Assembly: GCA_965207165.1 (NCBI GenBank) | Contig: OZ242265.1 | Span: 1,798,001-1,862,000, forward strand | Direction: 5' to 3' | Length of the DNA: 64,000 nt | Source of the DNA: JAAXHV01 sp965207165 | Lineage (GTDB): Bacteria; Pseudomonadota; Gammaproteobacteria; Eutrophobiales; Eutrophobiaceae | Shown: positions 34,461 to 43,123 of the stretch, piece after piece | Layout: each line of letters opens with the position of its first letter | How positions within the stretch are numbered: position 1 is the stretch's first letter | The notes under the pieces: generated by a model | What the model was told of the DNA's origin: nothing | The model's database searches: none | What the model saw: only the letters and a program-made list of their open reading frames with translations | Position numbers and translations under genes: made by a program

Positions 34461-36443
34461 TTATTCAGGTAACGTAAACGCCACGATGGCGTCGCTCAAT
34501 TCGGTTTGAAAGGTAGGGTATCCACCCGCCGCAATAACGATAAATTGCCGGTTGTCTTCACCATGCAAATAGGTCATCGGTGTGGCGTTACCGGGCGCGG
34601 GAAGCTGCGCGCTCCATAATTCCTCACCTGTGTAAAGATCGTATGCCCGGAACCGCTTGTCCAGGCTTGCCCCGATAAAGATCAACCCTCCCCCGGTAAT
34701 AACCGGTCCGCCCTGGTTGGGCGAACCCCAGCTTTGCGGAGTGTGCAAGAGCCCGAGTGCGAACGGCTTGCGCCCGAAAGGGATTTGCCAGCGTATTTCC
34801 CCCGTGGAAGTATCGATCGCAGTCAAATTCCCCCACGGTGGAGGATTACAGGGGACACCAAGACCGGATGCCAGGTAATCCCGAACCCATACGAACGGCG
34901 TCCCGGGCATCTGTGCGATTGAACGGCCGAATTTTCTTTGCGAGTAACCTGACGCCTCGAATTCATTGCGGGGCACCAGTACCTGCGACTTGAGAATATT
35001 CGTGGAGTTAACGACTGCCAGGCCGGATTCCGGATCATAGGCGATTCCTCCCCAGTTGCTGCCCCCGGAATCCGAAGGATAAAACACGGAGCCGTTGACG
35101 CTGGGCGGCGTATACAAACCCTCGTTCCTTAATGCCAGTATCTTGTCGCGGCACTGTTTTTTGTCCCAGGGTGTCAGCCCCCAGGCATCCTCTGCCTTGA
35201 TGGCTTGCGGTGTAAACGGCGGCGGCGCTTGTGGCGCCGGTTGGGTGGGAGATGATTTCTCGCCCTCGATGTCCGATTGCGGCGCCTCCATTTCCTTCAC
35301 TGGGAACAACGGCCGCCCCGTCAACCTGTCCAGCACAAACAGGTAGCCGGTCTTCGTCGCCTGCAGGACAGCCTCCACCCTGCTGCCGTCGTGGTTCACC
35401 TCAACCAGCGCCGGCATGGACGGCAGATCGTAGTCCCACAGGTCGTGGTGCAGCGTCTGGTACGACCAGATCTCCTCGCCCGTCCGGGCATCCAGCACTA
35501 CTACGGCATTACCATGGGGGATGGATTCGGACCGGTATAATCCATACGGATCGTGGCTGGGGCTGCTGGTCGGCAAAAAGACCCAGCCGCGTTTGCTGTC
35601 GATCGATAGCGGCGCCCAGGTGTTCGCTGCGCCAAGCTTGTCCCGCAAGTGTTCCGGTATCGGGTTCCAGTTCCATAACTCCCGGCCGCTGCGCACGTCA
35701 AATCCCCTGACTATGCCATCCGGGGCGTTCGCCCATTCACCGTCAAGGATTGTAGACCCGACTATTACGACATCCTGGTAAATTGCCGGTGCTGAAGTCA
35801 GGGAAATACTGCCCTCGCCGTGATAGTCAAAGGTGTTCAAGTCAATCTGGCCGTTATTCCCGAAGTCACTGCACAGCCTGCCCGTATCCGCATCGACTGC
35901 AACCAGGCGCCCGTCGCCGATACCGCTCAGCACGCGTTTATTGCAGGAGTCTTCCCGGTTCCCTGTCGTGCCTTCGGACCAGTACGCCACACCCCTGCAA
36001 TAACTGCCTCTTGAATAGGTGTTTTGTTTATCCAACCCGGGATCATGGGTCCACACCTCGGCTCCCGTTCCCGGGTCCAGCGCGACGATACGATTGAATG
36101 GCGTGCAGATATACAGCTTGTCATTGGCCAGGATGGGATTTACTTCCAGGGGAGTCACCGCCGTACCATCCGAGCCGTCCGACACATCACCGCTGTGATA
36201 CGCCCAGGCAACTTCGAGGTCTTCGACGTTATCCCTGTTAACCTGGCTGAGCGGAGAATATTGACCGCCTCCCGGCGCGCCGCCGTAGGCCGGCCACCCA
36301 CGTTGACTACCGTCCGGTTGCGCCTGGTCCGGATTGTTACCAGATTGCCCGCGGGTCTGTTCCTGCGCTAAGGGATTGCCGGCGGCCGCCAGCAGAAGAC
36401 TGAAAAAAAACACATGATTTTTAACGCCGGTATTTGCGTTCAT
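34461..36443 (-). CDS. PQQ-dependent dehydrogenase (glucose/quinate family, soluble)
   Basis: About 660 residues from ATG 36443, the start that gives a good signal peptide (NHVFFFSLLLAAAGNPLAQ); the frame extends to 36506. Eight-bladed propeller motifs of the membrane glucose/quinate dehydrogenase family are clear: LYICTPFNRIVALDPGTGAEVW, GSYCRGVAYW, RLVAVDADTGRL, SSPTQPAPQAPPPF and LTPWDKKQCRD. The N-terminal membrane anchor of mGDH and any CxxCH haem motif are absent, so it is probably periplasmic and needs a separate electron acceptor. The substrate is unknown; no PQQ synthesis genes are present. It is convergent with the Rieske gene. Confidence 0.87.
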   Translation of the reverse strand: MNANTGVKNHVFFFSLLLAAAGNPLAQEQTRGQSGNNPDQAQPDGSQRGWPAYGGAPGGGQYSPLSQVNRDNVEDLEVAWAYHSGDVSDGSDGTAVTPLEVNPILANDKLYICTPFNRIVALDPGTGAEVWTHDPGLDKQNTYSRGSYCRGVAYWSEGTTGNREDSCNKRVLSGIGDGRLVAVDADTGRLCSDFGNNGQIDLNTFDYHGEGSISLTSAPAIYQDVVIVGSTILDGEWANAPDGIVRGFDVRSGRELWNWNPIPEHLRDKLGAANTWAPLSIDSKRGWVFLPTSSPSHDPYGLYRSESIPHGNAVVVLDARTGEEIWSYQTLHHDLWDYDLPSMPALVEVNHDGSRVEAVLQATKTGYLFVLDRLTGRPLFPVKEMEAPQSDIEGEKSSPTQPAPQAPPPFTPQAIKAEDAWGLTPWDKKQCRDKILALRNEGLYTPPSVNGSVFYPSDSGGSNWGGIAYDPESGLAVVNSTNILKSQVLVPRNEFEASGYSQRKFGRSIAQMPGTPFVWVRDYLASGLGVPCNPPPWGNLTAIDTSTGEIRWQIPFGRKPFALGLLHTPQSWGSPNQGGPVITGGGLIFIGASLDKRFRAYDLYTGEELWSAQLPAPGNATPMTYLHGEDNRQFIVIAAGGYPTFQTELSDAIVAFTLPE

Positions 36444-36527
36444 CAGCGTCCGGGCCTTCAACCTGGTGACGCGCTGCAACCTGCCACGGCGCGGTTTCTT
36501 CTGCAATTCAGACCGGTTATTGGCAAA

Positions 36528-38330
36528 TTACCCTGCGAGTTTTTTTCGCGCCGCCTGGATTTCCTCGAGATCCAGGTCGCTCTCCTCCCAGAACTGCAGG
36601 AAGCGGCGGTACCAGTCACGGGCGCGGTCCTGGTTACCCTGTAGCTCATGCAACTGTCCCAGTTGGTAATGCGCTTTCACATAATGGATGGGGATGTCCA
36701 GCCTGGCGTCGGTAAGGGCAACCAGTCTTTCCAGTTCTGCGATAGCGCCCTCCAGGTCTCCTGCCTGCCACCTGGCCCGGGCCACACTCTCGCGATATAG
36801 CGGATGGTCATATATCTTCAAGGTAGCCTGGAAGTTTATTGCAGCGTCTTCCGGCCGGTTACGCGCCAGGAGAATTTCACCGTTCAGGTGATAGAAGCGG
36901 CGAATATGGGAGCGGAATTCGGGATCGTTCACAGAATCGCCGATCACCCGCAGGCGCTGGGCGGCATCGAGCAGCCGGCCTTTCTTGACCAGGGCCAGGC
37001 CGACCAGGTGCTCGATATCAAGATTTATAGCACTCGGGTCCCGCGCCAGTTCCAGCGCCTGCCCATAGCTCTCGATCGCTTCATCGACCCGGCCGGTCTC
37101 CGCCTGGAAATAAGCGATGTAGAACAGCTTGAGCCCTTCACCCGCCGGGTCATTGCGCAGGCCCCGGAGACGTTTGGCTTCCAGCTTGTGTTCTGCGGCC
37201 TCGGCAAACCTGCCCTGGTAGGCGGAAATCAGCGACAGCTCGTCGTGAATTTTCTCCAGTATCTCATTATCGGTTGTTTCAGCAAGTAACGCCTCAAGGC
37301 TTTCCCTGGCCGTGTCAATCCTGTCCTCTAGCGTATCGACCCTGGCAAGTTCCAGGACTATTATGGGGTCACCGGGTTGTGCCTGCAGTTTCTCCTGCAA
37401 CAGTTGCCGGGCCGTGTCGAAGTCTCCGTTCCGGCGCGCCGTGACGGCGTCCGCCAGCTCGCCTTCGGGCTCCGGCAGGCCGCCGTAGGGCAGGTCGCCC
37501 GGAATTTCCGGCGCCCATCCCTCCCGCGCTGCCATGACATAGTCGGACAGCAACTTGGCCCGGCTGTCCAGGTATTCCTGACCGGCTTCAACAGTCGCTC
37601 CGCGCGGGTCTCCCAGGACGCCTATCGGCGAGATGCTATGGGTGCCGTCGCGGTTGAGCTTTTCACCCATTGCCATGGCATCACCCATAAAGCCCTGTTC
37701 AGCGCTCTCCAGGTCAACCAGCTCAGGCTGGCAGGCCAGTATAAATGCCGTTTCCGACAAACCGGCGTGAGTGCCTGCCGTTGCAGGGTCGATTCCCAGG
37801 CGTTCCGAAACAACAGCCGCCGACTCAAGGTAGGCATCGGCATCGGAATAGGAAAAAATGTTCACATGCGGATAGAGTACGCGCAGTTCTCCCTCCAGTT
37901 CACCGGCCATGGGAAAGTTGGTGCCGTGGGTTGGGATAATGGCGATGTGGCGAAACCCGTGCCAGGCGAGACTGTGGACGTATTCGTAGACCAGGGCTTT
38001 GAGTATCTGTTTCCGAACGCTAATCGTCCCGGGGAAGTGCATGTGATGGGGAGAGATGCCGACCCTGATGTTGGGTGTGATAAACGCCCGCCCCACCTGT
38101 TCCGCAACCGCGCGCGCCAGGCAGTCACCGGAAGCCGAGTCGGCCGCCAGGGCCAGTTGCGGTCCGTGTTGTTCGGTTGCACCGATAGTAATGATAGCCG
38201 TATCAATTCCCTGCCCGAGGGCTGTCTCGACTTCCCTCCACGTCTTTTTTTCCAGTTCGTACTGGGTTGCCGGCGCCATTGGTGTCAAAAGCAGCATGAA
38301 AACCACTGCCACGGTTGTCTTATAGATCAT
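36528..38330 (-). CDS. Secreted creatininase-family / TPR fusion protein
   Basis: A 600-residue protein with a signal peptide (residues 1-22). A creatininase-family amidohydrolase domain (about 25-265) keeps E and H of GATEQHGPQ, the Asp 11 residues after that Glu, a His in PTHGTNF and Glu in THAGLSETAF. The second-metal Glu of true creatininase (GHYEN) is Thr here. Residues about 290-600 are TPR-like helical repeats (YFQAETGRVDEAIESYGQALELA and others). The fusion and export are unusual. Its product might feed the sarcosine route if the substrate is creatinine, but the family also acts on other amides. Confidence 0.8.
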   Translation of the reverse strand: MIYKTTVAVVFMLLLTPMAPATQYELEKKTWREVETALGQGIDTAIITIGATEQHGPQLALAADSASGDCLARAVAEQVGRAFITPNIRVGISPHHMHFPGTISVRKQILKALVYEYVHSLAWHGFRHIAIIPTHGTNFPMAGELEGELRVLYPHVNIFSYSDADAYLESAAVVSERLGIDPATAGTHAGLSETAFILACQPELVDLESAEQGFMGDAMAMGEKLNRDGTHSISPIGVLGDPRGATVEAGQEYLDSRAKLLSDYVMAAREGWAPEIPGDLPYGGLPEPEGELADAVTARRNGDFDTARQLLQEKLQAQPGDPIIVLELARVDTLEDRIDTARESLEALLAETTDNEILEKIHDELSLISAYQGRFAEAAEHKLEAKRLRGLRNDPAGEGLKLFYIAYFQAETGRVDEAIESYGQALELARDPSAINLDIEHLVGLALVKKGRLLDAAQRLRVIGDSVNDPEFRSHIRRFYHLNGEILLARNRPEDAAINFQATLKIYDHPLYRESVARARWQAGDLEGAIAELERLVALTDARLDIPIHYVKAHYQLGQLHELQGNQDRARDWYRRFLQFWEESDLDLEEIQAARKKLAG

Positions 38331-38421
38331 TGCAGCCTCGCACCGGCATTATCCAGCAGCCGGAAGTTGGTGAACAGGATAATCATAGCCTGGGAAATCA
38401 ACAGGGTCAGATTCGATTGAT

Positions 38422-39147
38422 TTATCTCAGGACCTGAAAGCGCCGGCCATCTTCCAGGGTCAGGGCCTGACCATCAAAGACAGCATTCACAGTGGTATGG
38501 TTGGTATTGGAAACAGAAGATTGGGTCGCTGATGTCCAGTAGGTCATGTTGAGACTGATGGCGTCATTTTCCGCTTCATACCTGCCGTAACCGGTATCCA
38601 CGCCATTTTCATCACCGTTGACAAGAATCAGGTAGCCGTCAACGAGGGCCAGTGCGCCGTTTTCCAGCTTATATACGTTACCTTCCCCCGGTCCGGCCAA
38701 TTCAAATATCTGTACCGTCCCGCTGCGCCTGAAGGTTAACGTCAGCTCATCATCCACGCGCCTGACATCAACGTCGTGTTCCGTGAGGCCCCGGTACGTA
38801 AGCGGGGGAGTGTTTGACGGCGCCGTGCTGATGGTCTGTTCAGCCGCTAAATGGATGTAATCGTCACCGACTGAGTAAGGGCCCGCATGGGCCATTGCTC
38901 CCTGATCCCGGGCCGGCTCACCTTTGTACTGGGCGTACTGCAGGAAAAGGCCATCCCCGAACAGGAAGATTCCATCCAGCGGCAGGTCTTCACCGCTCGA
39001 GGTAATCAAACCGGTATAGAACCAGAGTCCCCTGACCTGCTGTTCAAGAGGAACCGGCTGTCCCGCTTCATCTGCAGCAGGATTACCGCAGCAGAGAACA
39101 AGCAGGAGGTAGAAGACAACAGGTCTGGCCGTGTGGTGTTTTTTCAT
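38422..39147 (-). CDS. Secreted beta-rich hypothetical protein, lipocalin-like
   Basis: A 241-residue protein with a cleavable signal peptide (VVFYLLLVLCCGNPAADE) and no catalytic motif that I recognise. Alternating hydrophobic strands, a GLWFYTG opening and repeated Gly-Asp turns suggest a lipocalin-like beta barrel of the kind found in small exported binding proteins. The neighbours are an upstream MFS gene and the creatininase-TPR gene on the same strand, so co-expression is possible. The function is unknown. Confidence 0.65.
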   Translation of the reverse strand: MKKHHTARPVVFYLLLVLCCGNPAADEAGQPVPLEQQVRGLWFYTGLITSSGEDLPLDGIFLFGDGLFLQYAQYKGEPARDQGAMAHAGPYSVGDDYIHLAAEQTISTAPSNTPPLTYRGLTEHDVDVRRVDDELTLTFRRSGTVQIFELAGPGEGNVYKLENGALALVDGYLILVNGDENGVDTGYGRYEAENDAISLNMTYWTSATQSSVSNTNHTTVNAVFDGQALTLEDGRRFQVLR

Positions 39148-39287
39148 GATTTGCTTTTAATGGTGAAGTGTATCCGCCATTTTACGCACAGCTTTCAATG
39201 AGTGGCAATGTTTCCGGTTTTCAGTCCAGGTTTTCCTGGCCGGATTCATGCGTACGGTAATTGCCTGCGGCAGCAGGGGAACGGCGA

Positions 39288-40418
39288 TCAGGGCGTTGGC
39301 CGGACCAGGACGAACGCCAGTGCCGCCAGCAGGCACAAGGCGCAGGAAAACCAGCCGATGGCTGCGTAAGAGAACCAGGTTGCAATATAACCGCCGCAAG
39401 CGGGTCCGATTGCAAAGGTAAGCGATATGGCGCCGGCGGCCAGGGTGGCGGCGCGGCCACTCGGGTCCATGGCCGCGCCGGTGCCGATCATCAGGGGCAA
39501 CAGGAACATATACGTCACCCAGTAAAGGTTGACGCCGGTGATATAGTTCGTGCTGTCCGTAGCGCCCCCCAAAATCATATACCCCAGGCTCGCCAGGACC
39601 AGGGCGAGTATTACGGGCCGCCTGCGGCCCCGCCTGTCACCCAGCCACCCGGCAAACAGCGCGCCTATCACACCGCTGACAGCGCCGGTTGCGATGATAA
39701 AGCCCGCTTCCTCGACGGAAAAACCCGCCTGCAGACCGAAGCGCACGGAAAAGCTCCAGACGGCGCCGGAACCGATATTGAAAAAGCCAATGCATAACAA
39801 CAGGCCGGCCAGGGATTGCAGCGGCAAACCCGGTGCCTTGCCCGCATCCGCTGCCTGCGTTTGCCCCTGCCCCAGCCATCCCATTACGGGAATCAGCATG
39901 ATGACCAGCACACCCAGGGCAATATACGCGCCTTTATAGCCGGTGGCCGTAACCACCATGGTAAAACAGGGCAGGAGGACGACTATCGCCAGCAAACCGG
40001 CGGTAACCCCGTAACCCAGCACCCGGTCAGGGTTCGCGGTTGCCGCAGCGGCCATGGCTGCAGCCGCGTAGGCCAACCCGAGTCCGGCGCCGGCGATGGC
40101 CCTCAAACCAAGCAGCAGGTATAAACTGCCGGCGGCCGCGCTGAGAAACTGCGCCGCCACCGCGAGCAGGCAACCGAATACAGCCAGTTTCCTGTTGGAT
40201 ACTTTCCCGGCCAGCGGCGCAGCGGCCAAGGCCGCAATAGCCACGGCAAGCAATTCAACCGTTCCCAATACCCCGACTTCCGCTTCGGTAATTGCCAGGG
40301 CATCGATCAGGGCGCTGATAATAACCGGTATGGAATTGGCGCTCAGCACACCCAGAAACATGCCGAAGCTGATGGCGAGCAGGAGTTTTATCGGGATGCG
40401 CTGATTGGCTGCCGTCAT
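39288..40418 (-). CDS. MFS transporter
   Basis: A 376-residue carrier with about twelve hydrophobic helices and the inter-helix motif GWLGDRRGRRRPVILALVLASLGYM typical of major facilitators. Small residues (Gly, Ala) dominate the helices. It lies between BHMT (upstream, same strand, 98 bp including a palindrome) and a hypothetical secreted protein. The substrate is unknown; transport of methylamines or methionine-cycle compounds is only suggested by position. Confidence 0.85.
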   Translation of the reverse strand: MTAANQRIPIKLLLAISFGMFLGVLSANSIPVIISALIDALAITEAEVGVLGTVELLAVAIAALAAAPLAGKVSNRKLAVFGCLLAVAAQFLSAAAGSLYLLLGLRAIAGAGLGLAYAAAAMAAAATANPDRVLGYGVTAGLLAIVVLLPCFTMVVTATGYKGAYIALGVLVIMLIPVMGWLGQGQTQAADAGKAPGLPLQSLAGLLLCIGFFNIGSGAVWSFSVRFGLQAGFSVEEAGFIIATGAVSGVIGALFAGWLGDRRGRRRPVILALVLASLGYMILGGATDSTNYITGVNLYWVTYMFLLPLMIGTGAAMDPSGRAATLAAGAISLTFAIGPACGGYIATWFSYAAIGWFSCALCLLAALAFVLVRPTP

Positions 40419-40470
40419 GGTAAGGACCAGGTTAATGATGTTCCTTGCCGATTGCCCTGGAGTTTGGGGT

Positions 40471-40510
40471 GATAATTGGGGTCAGAGCAATTGCTCTGAC
40501 CCCAATTATC
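40471..40510. repeat. Perfect 40-bp palindrome (two 20-bp arms, no loop)
   Basis: Left arm 40471-40490 begins GATAATTGGGGTCAGAGC and right arm 40491-40510 is its exact reverse complement. It lies between the BHMT stop and the MFS start. The GGGGTCAGAGC core resembles palindromes dispersed by REP-associated (IS200/IS605-like) transposases; that comparison is from memory. A terminator function is possible but it lacks a U-tract. Confidence 0.8.
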
Positions 40511-40516
40511 CAAATA

Positions 40517-41563
40517 TCAATCAGTGAAAAGCGTTTCGTGATGCTCCTTGAGAAACCTGGTGCGGTAATCCTTGACCACATCCTCAGCCCCCAGGACCGC
40601 ATGCTTCGCAATATCCGGCGAGTACCGGCTTGCCGGGACATTTTTACCCAGTGCCTCAGCCATGGCCCGGACATGGTGCGGGGCGCCGCCGCAGCAGACG
40701 CCGATATAGCGCACGCCCAGGTCTCTGGCGGCCAGGGCAAACTCCGCCATCTCAGAACGGGTCAACACGAACGGATCCAGTTCCGCCGGGAATCCTGCTG
40801 CCCTGCCCTCCTGTTTCAGGTCGATAAAACTCAGGTGATCCGCATCAGTCCGGTAGGCTACAGGCAGCGCCGCAACGGGACACTGGACGCTTTCGACGAC
40901 CTTTGCCAATACCGGCAGCAAGGTGGCCGGTCCCCGTCCGCAATTCAATCCCACCACGTCGGCACCCTTGTCACTCAAGGTCCGGCAGGCGTCGTCAAAT
41001 GCATAGCCGTCCGCCGTCGTGGGGGTGACGGCCGTGAAGGTAATCACGGCGGGCAGGTTGAAGCCCTTGATCACGTCGAGTGCGATGTCCGCTTCCGCAA
41101 ACCAGTCGAAGGTTTCCGCCACGACGTAGTCTACACCCTCATCCACCGCCCAGGAGAGTTGCTCCTCGTACATGGCGCGCACTTCCTTGCCTGTTTCCTC
41201 CGGATTGCCGGGGTCATAAACCCAGGTATTGCAGATGTTGGCGGCGACCAGCTTGCCTGACTCGCGGGCCACCTCTCCGGCCAGCCTGACGGCCTGGCGG
41301 TTCAACCTTTCGGCATCGAGTTCGCGTCCCACTACCTTCATCTTGTCCCGGTGCGCATAGTAGGTCAGCGCCAGCACCACGTCCGAACCGGCGCGCACGA
41401 ATTCCCGGTGCAATTCCTTGACTGCCTCGGGATAATCGAGCACAACCTCAGGTACATATGGGCCTGATTTTACATAGCCCCGCCGTTCCAGTTCGAACAC
41501 ATAGCCTTCGGCGCAGATGAGGATGTCATCCTGCAGTTTTTCGATGAGAGTATTTGTATTCAT
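40517..41563 (-). CDS. Betaine-homocysteine S-methyltransferase-like protein
   Basis: A 348-residue homocysteine S-methyltransferase-family TIM barrel that follows animal BHMT closely in the first half (ELERRGYVKSGPYVPE, ELHREFVRAGSDVV, LTYYAHRDKM) and at the zinc site. Zinc ligands are C208 (VGLNCGRG) and C290/C291 (GVCCGG). BHMT transfers a methyl group from glycine betaine to homocysteine, giving dimethylglycine and methionine. Of the human betaine cage, Tyr77 is kept (Y69), Trp44 is Tyr (Y36) and Tyr160 is Thr (T151), so another methylated donor is possible. Its product would feed the dimethylglycine dehydrogenase at 18.6 kb. Confidence 0.87.
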   Translation of the reverse strand: MNTNTLIEKLQDDILICAEGYVFELERRGYVKSGPYVPEVVLDYPEAVKELHREFVRAGSDVVLALTYYAHRDKMKVVGRELDAERLNRQAVRLAGEVARESGKLVAANICNTWVYDPGNPEETGKEVRAMYEEQLSWAVDEGVDYVVAETFDWFAEADIALDVIKGFNLPAVITFTAVTPTTADGYAFDDACRTLSDKGADVVGLNCGRGPATLLPVLAKVVESVQCPVAALPVAYRTDADHLSFIDLKQEGRAAGFPAELDPFVLTRSEMAEFALAARDLGVRYIGVCCGGAPHHVRAMAEALGKNVPASRYSPDIAKHAVLGAEDVVKDYRTRFLKEHHETLFTD

Positions 41564-41891
41564 TGTTTCCAGCCATTTTGTACGCCATGATCATGAAATA
41601 AAGGCCAGGTAAAGCTATTTCGCCGGCGCGCCCTGCACGCCTTTGTTCTTGTTTACCTCCCAGATGTCCTGCTAATGCTTTCTCATGATTCACCTGCAAT
41701 GGTAGAGAATACGTGCCATTCTACTCACAGAATTCAAGGAGCAACAATGTTTCCGGTATTAACTGTAAACTGAACCGCCCCTCCGACAATCTCGCGTAAG
41801 GCTTTCAAATATGTACACCGCTGCTGACTACAATAAATGTTATTTTTGAATAGTCTTGACTACATTAATGGAATTTCAGGACAATGAAACC
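41564..41891. other. Intergenic region with a gene remnant
   Basis: A 328-bp stretch without an intact gene. At 41612-41664, read on the minus strand, it encodes WEVNKNKGVQGAPAK and then a stop. Its 41621-41664 part is a 43/44-base match to 43430-43473 inside the MoaF-like gene. The rest is A/T-rich and probably contains the promoter of the M19 gene. No convincing -35/-10 pair with a sensible leader was found. Confidence 0.6.
41612..41664 (-). pseudogene. Remnant of a MoaF-like gene with an internal deletion
   Basis: The 15-residue frame WEVNKNKGVQGAPAK-stop joins a segment homologous to the middle of the gene at 43124-43660 to that gene's last residue, stop and following bases (AAATAGCT). 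This is what a recombination between the two GCCGGxG motifs would leave. The upstream frame is closed by a stop codon a few codons before WEV. Confidence 0.6.
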
Positions 41892-43079
41892 ATGAAACCC
41901 AGAATGTTGTCACGACGCACCTTTGTGCAGATGAGCTCAGCAGGTCTTGCTTCAATACCATTTTCTCTGACCTCCGTTCCCCTGTACGCCGGCACCGGAA
42001 ATACCCGGATCGATGACATGGTCATCATCAATGCGCTTGGCGGGATTTCCAACCAGAATCTCTGGGTCGAAAGTGAGGGACAGGGAAACGAGAGTTTGGG
42101 GAAGGCAACGATGAGACGTATCCGTAGTATCGATAAACGCGCCATTGATGATACCAGGACTTCCGGTACCACGGCGATCAATGTCACCCTGGGTTATGTG
42201 GCCGGGCCCGAAGACCCCTATGAGTACACAATTGATGATATATCCCAATGGAACGAAATAATTCAGCGGCACCCGGATGATCTGCTCAAGGTCTGGACGG
42301 CTGATGACATATTAAAAGCCAAAAAGGAAAACAAGACAGGGATTATTTTTGGTTTTCAAAATGCAAAAAGCGTGGGCGACAAGCTGGAGCGCATAAAGAC
42401 ATTTTCCGATCTGGGGGTAAGAATCATCCAGTTGACCTATAACGATCGTAACCAGTTTGGCGACGGCAGCGCAGTTAAAGAAGACCGGGGTGTGACCGGG
42501 TTCGGCAAGGAACTCATCGAGAGCCTGAATGAAAACAGGGTACTGATCGATCTGAGTCACAGTAGTGAGAAGACCTGCCTCGACGCCCTCAAGACAAGCA
42601 GCAGGCCAATTACTATTTCACATACCGGTTGTCGCGCATTGACCGATATACCGAGGAATAAAACCGACGAAGAACTACGGCTTGTGGCTCAGAAGGGAGG
42701 TGTGGTTGGAATCTACTTTATGCCCTTTCTCAGGCAGGATGGACAGGCACGTGCAGCAGATGTTATTCAGCATATTGAACATGCCATCCAGGTCTGCGGA
42801 GAGGACCACGTGGGCATAGGCACCGATGGCGATGCAACAGCAATAGATGATATGGCTATGTATCGGCGTGCAATAGCCCGGGAAGTGCGGCAACGAAAGC
42901 AGATGGGGGTCTCGGCGGCCGGTGAAACAAGCGAGGTTGTGCCGCTCATCCCTGATCTGATGGGACCCACGCAGTTTCAGAAACTGGCTGATATGCTCCA
43001 CGATCGCGGCCACTCCAGTGCTGGAATAGAGAAAATACTTGGGGGCAATTTCCTGAGATTGATGCGCGAAGTCTGGTAA
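41892..43079 (+). CDS. Membrane dipeptidase (M19) family protein, Tat signal, altered metal site
   Basis: From ATG 41892 the protein has 395 residues; an ATG at 41868 and TTG at 41856 are also in frame. A twin-arginine signal (SRRTFVQMSSAGLASIPFSL) predicts export. The M19 barrel is recognisable by DLSHSS and ITISHTGC (renal dipeptidase H198 and H219) and VGIGTDGDA (D288). The first metal site is lost: the N-terminal HxD is replaced by INALGG, and the bridging Glu of GVEGG is Gln in GFQNA. Ordinary dizinc dipeptidase activity is therefore unlikely. It may bind one metal or act on another substrate. Confidence 0.82.
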   Translation: MKPRMLSRRTFVQMSSAGLASIPFSLTSVPLYAGTGNTRIDDMVIINALGGISNQNLWVESEGQGNESLGKATMRRIRSIDKRAIDDTRTSGTTAINVTLGYVAGPEDPYEYTIDDISQWNEIIQRHPDDLLKVWTADDILKAKKENKTGIIFGFQNAKSVGDKLERIKTFSDLGVRIIQLTYNDRNQFGDGSAVKEDRGVTGFGKELIESLNENRVLIDLSHSSEKTCLDALKTSSRPITISHTGCRALTDIPRNKTDEELRLVAQKGGVVGIYFMPFLRQDGQARAADVIQHIEHAIQVCGEDHVGIGTDGDATAIDDMAMYRRAIAREVRQRKQMGVSAAGETSEVVPLIPDLMGPTQFQKLADMLHDRGHSSAGIEKILGGNFLRLMREVW

Positions 43080-43094
43080 AGCTGATTTTATAAA

Positions 43095-43121
43095 GATTCT
43101 ATAGAATCGCCGCCTTGGCGG
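43095..43121. terminator. Possible bidirectional terminator between convergent genes
   Basis: A 14-bp palindrome GATTCTATAGAATC (43095-43108) is followed by a GC hairpin CCGCC-TT-GGCGG (43110-43121). They occupy the 44-bp gap between the M19 gene and the MoaF-like gene. There is no clean U-tract, so confidence is low. Confidence 0.35.
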
Positions 43122-43123
43122 AG

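Noticed and set aside
36528..38330. Calling the creatininase domain a true creatinine amidohydrolase
   Set aside because: The GHYEN motif of creatininase is THGTN here, so only the broad family can be assigned.
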